From CBDCIS01 sp965217565 (GTDB lineage Bacteria > Chloroflexota > Dehalococcoidia > Lucifugimonadales > CATOSD01), in assembly GCA_965217565.1 (NCBI GenBank), contig CBDCIS010000003.1, positions 372,001 through 436,000 on the forward strand: 64,000 nucleotides of DNA. The letters are read 5' to 3'. Both the position numbers and the translations under genes were made by a program. Under the pieces are notes generated by a model. It was not told the DNA's origin, searched no databases, and saw nothing but the letters and a program-made list of their open reading frames with translations. Shown here one piece after another: positions 58,960 to 64,000 of this stretch. The first letter of the stretch is position 1. Each line of letters opens with the position of its first letter.

Positions 58960-59796
58960 CTATAACGCCTGCCAGTAGCGGCGGCCCTCCAGCCGCGCCA
59001 GACGGCCGAAGCCCGGCGCGGGGTAGTGACCCGCTATGAGCAGCCCGTTCTCGCGCTCCATCCGCTCCATGAGCGCGCGGCGCGACTCGGTGGACAGCTT
59101 GGGGTCCCTGTCCGCGCGAGGACTCCAGTCCGTCTCATGCGCCTGCAACGGGACGTGCGTCGCGTCGCCAGCGATGACTCCCGTTTCGCCCTTCGACGAT
59201 ATGAGCACGGAGGTGTGGCCCGGAGTATGACCCGGTGTCGGAAGCGTAGTGACCTCACCCGTAAGCGGCAACTCCCCCTCGAAGATTTCGAGAACGCCCA
59301 GTTCCTCCAGCGGCATCACCTGGGCCTTCACATGCGGCGCGCTGTTCATTCGCGCCATCCGCGCGAAAATGCTCCAATCGGCCCCGGCGACGCAATATCG
59401 AGCGTTGGGGAACGCGGGCGCGTAGCTATCGCCGTCGCGCGCCATGTTCCAGCCAACGTGGTCAACATGCAGGTGCGTCATCATCACGACGTCGATCTCA
59501 TCACGACGAACGCTGCTGTCCGCGAGCTGTTGGAGGAGCAGGCCGGAGTGCGCGTCCTCGAACCCGGAGGAGTCGCCGCCGATGCCCGTATCCACCAGTA
59601 GGGCCTTGCCCTCCGACCTCAGCAGAAACGACCCAACGTTCAGTTCCAGCTTGCCGCCGGACGTCAGCGCGTCGCGGTACGGCGCCCACGCCTCGGTGGG
59701 AACGCTGGGGAAGAAGTCTCCCGGCAGGAACCTGATGTACCCGTCCGACAGGGAGGTTATCTCGACGTCGCCGATGGTGGTCTTGAATTCATTCAT
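58960..59796 (-). CDS. MBL fold metallo-hydrolase
   Basis: A 278-residue metallo-beta-lactamase fold hydrolase. The metal motif is MMTHLHVDHVGWNM (HxHxDH), with further ligands in PGHTPGHTSV, VIAGDATHVP and the final AGHYPAPGFGRL. The LLVDTGIG segment precedes it. The ATG at 59796 has GGAGG upstream and is preferred to 59808. Similar to the quorum-quenching lactonase or arylsulfatase-like group, but the substrate is open. A fragment of a substrate-binding protein ends at its start codon (ATGA). Confidence 0.9.
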   Translation of the reverse strand: MNEFKTTIGDVEITSLSDGYIRFLPGDFFPSVPTEAWAPYRDALTSGGKLELNVGSFLLRSEGKALLVDTGIGGDSSGFEDAHSGLLLQQLADSSVRRDEIDVVMMTHLHVDHVGWNMARDGDSYAPAFPNARYCVAGADWSIFARMARMNSAPHVKAQVMPLEELGVLEIFEGELPLTGEVTTLPTPGHTPGHTSVLISSKGETGVIAGDATHVPLQAHETDWSPRADRDPKLSTESRRALMERMERENGLLIAGHYPAPGFGRLARLEGRRYWQAL

Positions 59797-59945
59797 GACT
59801 CCCTCCAAGACTCGTCCGCGCTGTAGCTGACGGGCCCGAAGTAGGTGTAAAAGCCAACCCTGAGAACGCGCCCGTCGGACGTGCAGGCCAGGGTGCAGAC
59901 GAACGGCAGCGCGAGCAGCCCCGCGATTGAGGACGCAATGGGCGA
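59793..59945 (-). pseudogene. N-terminal remnant of a substrate-binding protein
   Basis: The frame from about 59945 to the stop at 59795-59793 reads SSIAGLLALPFVCTLACTSD, a lipoprotein-like signal end, then GRVLRVGFYTYFGPVSYSAD, as at the beginning of ABC transporter solute-binding proteins, and stops. No start codon is evident and the rest of the gene is missing. It fills the gap between the LLM and MBL genes. Confidence 0.35.
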
Positions 59946-59955
59946 AGGCCCCTGG

Positions 59956-60891
59956 CTACGCCGGCGCCTTGTGGTAGCGGGGCACGACCTCCCTGCCGAG
60001 CATCTCCAACTGCTCTCGCATCATCTCAGGCGGGCAGGCGGGACGCGCCACGAACTTGGTCGCGCCGCCGTCCATGTAGCGGTCTATAAGGTCGGCCACG
60101 TCGTCGGGGGAGCCGAACGCGGAGAACGCCTCGTACTCGACGTCGGTCCGGCGGCGCAGCATGTAAGGCTCCGCCTGCTTTCGCGCCTCTTCGCGTGTGC
60201 CGGCTATGCTGAAGCTGAACAGCGCGCCGTAGTGGTCGTCCTCGATGTCGTTCTCGTACTCAGCCGCCCAAGTCTTGATCTTTTCCACGCCCTCCTTTAC
60301 CTCGCCGGGCGTAGCCTGCGACACAAGCCACCCGTCGCCGACCCTCGCGGTGCGGCGCAGCGCGGCCTCCGTGCGCCCGCCTATCCACATGGGCGGCAGG
60401 TCCTTCTGCACGGGCTTAGGCTGAACGCTAACGTCGTTCAGCGTGAAATACCTGCCGTGGAAGGTCACGTTGTCCTCCGACCACAGCCGGCGCATGACCT
60501 GTATCGCCTCCTCCGTGCGCCCCACTCGCTGAGAGCGTCGAGTGCCGCAAGCCTCGTACTCCCGTTCCTCCTCCGTGCCCAGCCCGACGGCGGGCAGCGA
60601 GCGCCCCCCGGACAGGAAGTCCAGCGTGGCTATCTCCTTGGCCAGCACGGTCGGATTCCTGAGCGGCAATGCCAGCACGCTGGTGCCAAACTTGAGCTTG
60701 GTCGTGCGCGCCGCGATGAACGAGAGCGCGATCATCGGCTCCATGTTCATCGTCTCGGATACAATCCTGTCGCTCAGCCACAGGGAGTCGATGTCCAGCG
60801 TCTCGCAGGCGTCCACGTACTCCCAAAGCAGCTCCGGGTCCCTCTCCGGGAACGGCCAGCCGCCAAAGCCAACACCTATCTTAACCGACAT
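59956..60891 (-). CDS. LLM class flavin-dependent oxidoreductase (F420-type)
   Basis: A 311-residue luciferase-like (beta/alpha)8 oxidoreductase that uses F420 or FMN. It starts KIGVGFGGWPFPERDPELLW, has ETLDIDSLWLSDR, AARTTKLKFGTSVLALPLRNP, LDFLSGGRSLPAVGLGTEEE, and PPMWIGGRTEAALRRTARVG in the expected order. GGAGGGAAGC lies directly before ATG 60891; a longer in-frame start at 60936 is not needed. It probably hydroxylates or reduces a small organic substrate. Upstream lies a CACGAAGG repeat. Confidence 0.9.
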   Translation of the reverse strand: MSVKIGVGFGGWPFPERDPELLWEYVDACETLDIDSLWLSDRIVSETMNMEPMIALSFIAARTTKLKFGTSVLALPLRNPTVLAKEIATLDFLSGGRSLPAVGLGTEEEREYEACGTRRSQRVGRTEEAIQVMRRLWSEDNVTFHGRYFTLNDVSVQPKPVQKDLPPMWIGGRTEAALRRTARVGDGWLVSQATPGEVKEGVEKIKTWAAEYENDIEDDHYGALFSFSIAGTREEARKQAEPYMLRRRTDVEYEAFSAFGSPDDVADLIDRYMDGGATKFVARPACPPEMMREQLEMLGREVVPRYHKAPA

Positions 60892-60910
60892 GCTTCCCTC
60901 CTCTGATAGA

Positions 60911-60940
60911 CTGTCCACGAAGAGCACGAAGGACACGAAG
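60911..60940. repeat. CACGAAGG-family repeat
   Basis: GTCCACGAAGAGCACGAAGG then ACACGAAG, three CACGAAG units. An inverted relative lies at 61059-61086, so the stretch 60941-61058 between, which shows no gene, is flanked by inverted repeats. Confidence 0.65.
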
Positions 60941-61058
60941 ATTTTTCCTCACAAAAGCCCCCGTCTAGTTGAGAAGGCTGGGCCTGCCATCTTCCCCTAT
61001 CCCTTCGCGCTCAGTGCGCCCTACGTGTGCGGCTCTGAGAACCTCACTCTAGCAACCC

Positions 61059-61086
61059 TTAGCGCCCTTCGTGTGCTTTGTGGATA
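61059..61086. repeat. CACGAAGG-family repeat, inverted orientation
   Basis: CTTAGCGCCCTTCGTGTGCT then TTGTGGAT, the complement of the 60911 type. It directly precedes the left side of the IS630 element. Confidence 0.6.
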
Positions 61087-61089
61087 ATG

Positions 61090-62320
61090 CCCTAGTTGAT
61101 AAACCGCTTCCATTCCAGCTTTCCGTCACTGCCGAAGCAATGGACTTGCCATCCGCACCCCATCTCTTCTTATACCATTTCATGTTGACGAGGCCGCATA
61201 GTGTGCCGGAAGACTTCGCGTTGTGTGTTCGATCCAACTCCACGCCGTGAGCGACCGCACCCGACCCGGATCAGATTCAAGCTCACTCAGGTAGGCGTCA
61301 ACCGCCTTCATCTTCTCCTCTATGCTCCCGTATATCCTGCCCTCCACCCACCTGCGGACCTCTTGGAAGACCCGCTCAGCGGGATTCAGCTCAGGACTAT
61401 ATGCAGGCTGCACGATCGTTGCCACTCCAACAGTCCGTACTATCTCACCCCGGTGACCACGCGCTCCATCCCACACCAGGGCCTCGATGTCCGAGTGATG
61501 CTTCAGGCCATCGACTGCCACCGCTATAGCCGCAGACTTCATCGAATCGATCCAACCCCACAACAGCTTGCCCCTCCGAACGTCTACCACCAGGAACAGG
61601 TACATCCACTTGTAGACCATCTGCACTCGCTGATGCACCTTCACTCCACGACGACCCCACACCCTACGCACCATCCCCCGCAGGCCCACTCGCATCTCAT
61701 CGGCAAAGCCAAAGGCCGTCTCAGAACTCACGCCCGCTTCGGCAAGGCAACAACCAAGCCCCCCTTTTTCCACGACTCCTGCGCAGCTACGTCTGCCTTC
61801 TCATGACGGCCCCTCGGGACCTTCGGGCTGCATCCCAACCTCTCAAGCAGACCATAGACGCTGCCCGACTTGTAGCTCACCCCATACTCGGACTCTATCC
61901 AGTCCCTGATCTCTCCCGCCGTTCTGAACCGTCCCGTCGACACCTCCTCGGTCAACTCCTGCTCTTCATCTGTGCTCAGAAAGCGCGGTTTGCCCATGCC
62001 TCCCATCTTGTGGGACAACACTCCTTCCACACCTCCCTCTCTATACCAGCCCACCCACGTCTGTACCGTCCGGTAGTGGACTCCCACCGCTCTTGCCGCC
62101 TCACCGAACTGCCATCCCGACCGCACCAGCCACAGTCCATGGAGTCGAGTACGAAGGCTAGTGTCACGTTCTGCCCGGTAGGCCGCCTTCAGCGCCTCCG
62201 GTGTATCCTCCCCATGCCAATCTATTCGAAGCGGTCGTCCGATCATCTGATACCCTCCAACACTGTATGTCGGCTAGAGCATGGATGAACTATTAGGACA
62301 TCGCTAGATACTTCCAGGTC
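61090..62320 (-). mobile_element. IS630-family insertion sequence (ends approximate)
   Basis: A transposase in two frames with imperfect end similarity: ATGCCCTAGTTGAT near 61088 and, inverted, ATGTCCTAATAGTTCAT near 62290-62306. TA dinucleotides lie near both ends, as expected for IS630 targets, but I cannot fix the borders. CCCTTCGTG-type repeats occur on both sides (61066 and 62347), suggesting insertion into or next to that repeat. Confidence 0.7.
61180..62246 (-). CDS. IS630-family transposase, two frames joined by a -1 frameshift
   Basis: The upstream frame (62246 to 61728) has helix-turn-helix domains with RSGWQFGEAARAVGVHYRTV and QELTEEVSTGRFRTAGEIRD. At an A5G6 run (61769-61759) a -1 shift leads into the second frame (ending 61180), giving WKKGGLGCCLAEAG and then the DDE core: FADEMRVGL, VWDGARGHRG and PELNPAERVFQEVRRW. 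The run contains a G-GGG-GGC heptamer in the right phase for tandem -1 slippage. Programmed frameshifting is plausible; loss of one base is the alternative. A full protein would have about 350 residues. Confidence 0.8.
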
Positions 62321-62344
62321 TTGTTATCATCAAATGGTATTATT

Positions 62345-62360
62345 AGCCCTTCGTGGATAA
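62345..62360. repeat. CACGAAGG-family repeat, inverted orientation
   Basis: AGCCCTTCGTGGATAA, matching the end of the copy at 61059-61086 (CCTTCGTG and GTGGATAAT). Lies at the right side of the IS630 element, just after the pentapeptide gene stop region. Confidence 0.55.
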
Positions 62361-62363
62361 TCC

Positions 62364-63104
62364 CTACTCCGGCGCCACCACTATCCCATATCTCTCGAAG
62401 AGCAAATAGCTCGCCTGCGCCGCCGACACTATCGCCCCCTTGAGGCTTGCGGCGGCGAGGGTTGAATTGGAGATGTACGCGCCGCGAAGGTCCGCGCCAT
62501 CGAACAGGGTCTCTTCGCTCACGTAAACGCTGTTCAGGTGGCAGTTCTCGAACTCGGCCTGCGTGAAGTCGCACCCCGTGAGGTCGGCCTCCGTGAAGTT
62601 TATGCCCACCAGCTTGCGTCTGCCAAGCCTCTTGAACCGCAGCGAGGCCATGCTGAAGTCCGTGCGCTCTATGATGACCGCGTCCAGATTCGACGCCGAC
62701 AGGTCCACCGCCCTCAGCCTCGACCCGCTCAGATCGACGCCGAACAGGTTGGCCCTCTCGAAATCGCACATCGACAGGTCGCAGTCCACCATCCTGGACA
62801 GGTTGAGCTTGGCGCTCCGGAAGTTCGCCGAGGGGCACGCGCAGTTCTGGAAAACCGCTTCGTGAACATCCGCCCGCTCGAAGCGCGCCTTTTCGAGGTC
62901 GGAGTCGATAATCCGAAGGCTCTGGCAGACGAGGTTGTAGAAGTCCGTCCCCCTGAGCGAGCAGCCCTCCAGCTCGAGCTCCTCTGCGTCGAACTCCCGC
63001 AGGTCGGCCTCGTCGAAGTTGCAGCCGCGGAATCTCGAGCCCTTGCGGAGCAGCGCGTCCAACTGCTCCACGTCAGCGATGGTCAGCCCTTCGTGTACAG
63101 ACAT
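62364..63104 (-). CDS. Pentapeptide repeat protein
   Basis: A 246-residue protein built almost entirely of A(D/N)LxX pentapeptides, e.g. CNFDEADLREFDAEELELEG at the N-terminus, FERANLFGVDLSGSRLRAVD in the centre and FDGADLRGAYISNSTLAAAS near the end. It should form a right-handed quadrilateral beta helix. Such proteins include DNA-mimic gyrase protectors (Qnr/MfpA), but most have unknown targets. Its ATG is 3 bases after the stop of the dehalogenase gene, so it is co-transcribed with it. Confidence 0.9.
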   Translation of the reverse strand: MSVHEGLTIADVEQLDALLRKGSRFRGCNFDEADLREFDAEELELEGCSLRGTDFYNLVCQSLRIIDSDLEKARFERADVHEAVFQNCACPSANFRSAKLNLSRMVDCDLSMCDFERANLFGVDLSGSRLRAVDLSASNLDAVIIERTDFSMASLRFKRLGRRKLVGINFTEADLTGCDFTQAEFENCHLNSVYVSEETLFDGADLRGAYISNSTLAAASLKGAIVSAAQASYLLFERYGIVVAPE

Positions 63105-63107
63105 GCT

Positions 63108-63824
63108 CTAGGAAGAGGCGCCGTCCAGCAGGCAGTCGGCAAGCTGCGCGAAGTCATTCACCACCATGTCCGGCTGATAGGGCGTCTCCTCGAACGGAAG
63201 CCCGTAGCGGTTCACGAACGCGCCCCGGTAGCCGCAGGCGCGCGCGCCCATGATGTCGAAGGAGTGCGCGGCCACCATCATGATCTCCGGCGGCTCCAAC
63301 TCCAGGATCCGCGCCGCCGCGCGATAGACCCCGGGATGCGGCTTGAAGGCCCCCGCTTCCTCCACCGAGATTATCGCGTCGAAGTGGAACCCAATCCGAT
63401 TCTCCGCCAGGTGCGACAGGAACCACGGCTCGCCGTTGGATAGCGCGACCAGCCGGTAGTGTCCCCGCAGCCGCTCCAGCCCCCGAACCGCGTCCTCGAA
63501 CGGGCTGAGCTCCTGCCAGTACCACATGAATTCCTCCACCTCCGCGTAGGTGAACTCGATGCCGTTGCCGCGCAGGCAGTACAAAAAGGCGCGCCGGCAG
63601 GATTCGAGGTAGCCGCAGTGCCCCACCATCAGCAGCGTGTCTTGGTATTGCTCAACACGCTGCCGCGCGCGCCACTGAGACCAGAACGTCTCCGCGTCCA
63701 CAGCCGCGCTTCTGCCCGCGAGGAAGCGGCGAATGGGCGGCAACAGGCTTCCCGTCAGGTCCAGCACGGTGCCGAAAATGTCGAACGCCAGGGCATTTAC
63801 GCCGCCCAAAGAGTTGCCCGACAT
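63108..63824 (-). CDS. Type II (S)-2-haloacid dehalogenase-like HAD hydrolase
   Basis: A 238-residue HAD-superfamily protein of the L-2-haloacid dehalogenase type. Motif I is AFDIFGTVLDLTGSLLPP (nucleophile Asp in FDIFGT), motif II LVALSNGEPWFL, motif III Lys in AGAFKPHPGVYRAA, and motif IV MMVAAHSFDIMGARACGYRG. The order and the SNG/HSFD forms match haloacid dehalogenases more than phosphatases. It would hydrolyse short-chain 2-haloacids to hydroxy acids. Taken with the deiodinase-like selenoprotein, it hints at halogenated substrates, but the two are 49 kb apart. Confidence 0.88.
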   Translation of the reverse strand: MSGNSLGGVNALAFDIFGTVLDLTGSLLPPIRRFLAGRSAAVDAETFWSQWRARQRVEQYQDTLLMVGHCGYLESCRRAFLYCLRGNGIEFTYAEVEEFMWYWQELSPFEDAVRGLERLRGHYRLVALSNGEPWFLSHLAENRIGFHFDAIISVEEAGAFKPHPGVYRAAARILELEPPEIMMVAAHSFDIMGARACGYRGAFVNRYGLPFEETPYQPDMVVNDFAQLADCLLDGASS

Positions 63825-63832
63825 GACGCCCT

Positions 63833-64000
63833 CTACGAGGCCGAGTCCGGGAGCCAGCCCCAGGGTCGAGGCCCCCAGTCCGCGGCGAACACCTCACCGC
63901 CCTTGATCGTAACCACTGGAGCGAGCGCCTTGTCGCCTCTGAGGGTGTCCTCCTCCGTGTCGCGGAAGAGCCAGTCCCCGGTGGACTCCTCCAGCACGCT
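63833..64000 (-). CDS. Amidohydrolase/dihydroorotase-like protein, C-terminal end (runs off the window)
   Basis: The last 55 codons of a gene continuing beyond 64000: WLFRDTEEDTLRGDKALAPV, VVTIKGGEVFAADWGPRPWG and a stop at 63835-63833. The pattern of GDKxLxPVVTIKGGEV is the C-terminal strand of amidohydrolase/deacetylase-type metal-dependent hydrolases. The catalytic part is outside the window. Nine bases upstream of the dehalogenase gene, on the same strand. Confidence 0.6.
   Translation of the reverse strand, partial: SVLEESTGDWLFRDTEEDTLRGDKALAPVVTIKGGEVFAADWGPRPWGWLPDSAS

Noticed and set aside
61049..61243. Small - strand frame of 64 codons (MKWYKKRWGADGK...)
   Set aside because: It crosses the IS630 left side and the CACGAAGG repeat; it has no support as a gene beyond being open.

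Overview
The window is a GC-rich, gene-dense bacterial chromosome segment. It most resembles Chloroflexota of the Dehalococcoidia/SAR202 type. This is inferred from the mix of CocE/NonD hydrolase, M19 dipeptidase, SDR, LLM flavin oxidoreductase, MBL hydrolase, RidA, NuoLMN and secreted GLUG/cadherin/Pro-Thr-rich proteins; no rRNA or other taxonomic marker is present to prove it. No rRNA gene, convincing tRNA or CRISPR array was seen.

Layout: 0.3-2.9 kb holds a dipeptidase and an SDR/SnoaL-like pair. 2.93-3.78 kb is an IS5-family insertion with a TTA target duplication that cut a DUF3800 gene. 4.1-9.1 kb has a TPP enzyme with a clear promoter, an anchored secreted protein, a CMD-family protein and a CocE-type hydrolase. 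9.3-11.4 kb is a frameshifted AlbA_2/ATPase regulator ending in an RNA recognition motif. 11.5-13.3 kb is a membrane protein with a triplicated extracytoplasmic domain.

The most notable region is 13.5-16.5 kb. Two redox genes there are interrupted by in-frame UGA codons that very probably encode selenocysteine: an iodothyronine-deiodinase-like protein (UPFC motif) and a TlpA-like thioredoxin (UAC motif). Each UGA is followed at the right distance by a stable hairpin of the bacterial SECIS type. They share the locus with a methyltransferase, RidA and a glutaredoxin.

16.6-21.4 kb is rearranged: an ISAs1 remnant, head-on fragments of a leucine-rich-repeat gene and an alcohol dehydrogenase, and a large GLUG/cadherin surface protein whose leader carries interleaved inverted repeats. 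21.4-32 kb carries one copy of a dispersed non-coding repeat with its own promoter-like start, a broken cation transporter, an aldo-keto reductase, ComB, three small genes including a HEPN-like pair, a DUF1461 protein, MazG, UvrA and a Fic protein. 32.5-35.7 kb has an inositol monophosphatase, an exosortase-like protein with a partner membrane protein, and SppA. 35.9-42.1 kb is a type I restriction-modification locus: HsdR, a fused HsdM-HsdS and a DUF3644 HEPN-like protein. A second copy of the dispersed repeat follows.

44.4-54 kb is housekeeping: nuoL-nuoM-nuoN, NAD kinase, a Nudix hydrolase, an M20 peptidase, DUF6295 and an aminotransferase. 54-64 kb has ComF, an MFS transporter, a sulfopyruvate decarboxylase-like pair behind a broken Uma2 gene, FabI, an MBL hydrolase, an LLM oxidoreductase, an IS630 element, a pentapeptide-repeat protein, a type II haloacid dehalogenase and the C-terminal end of an amidohydrolase.
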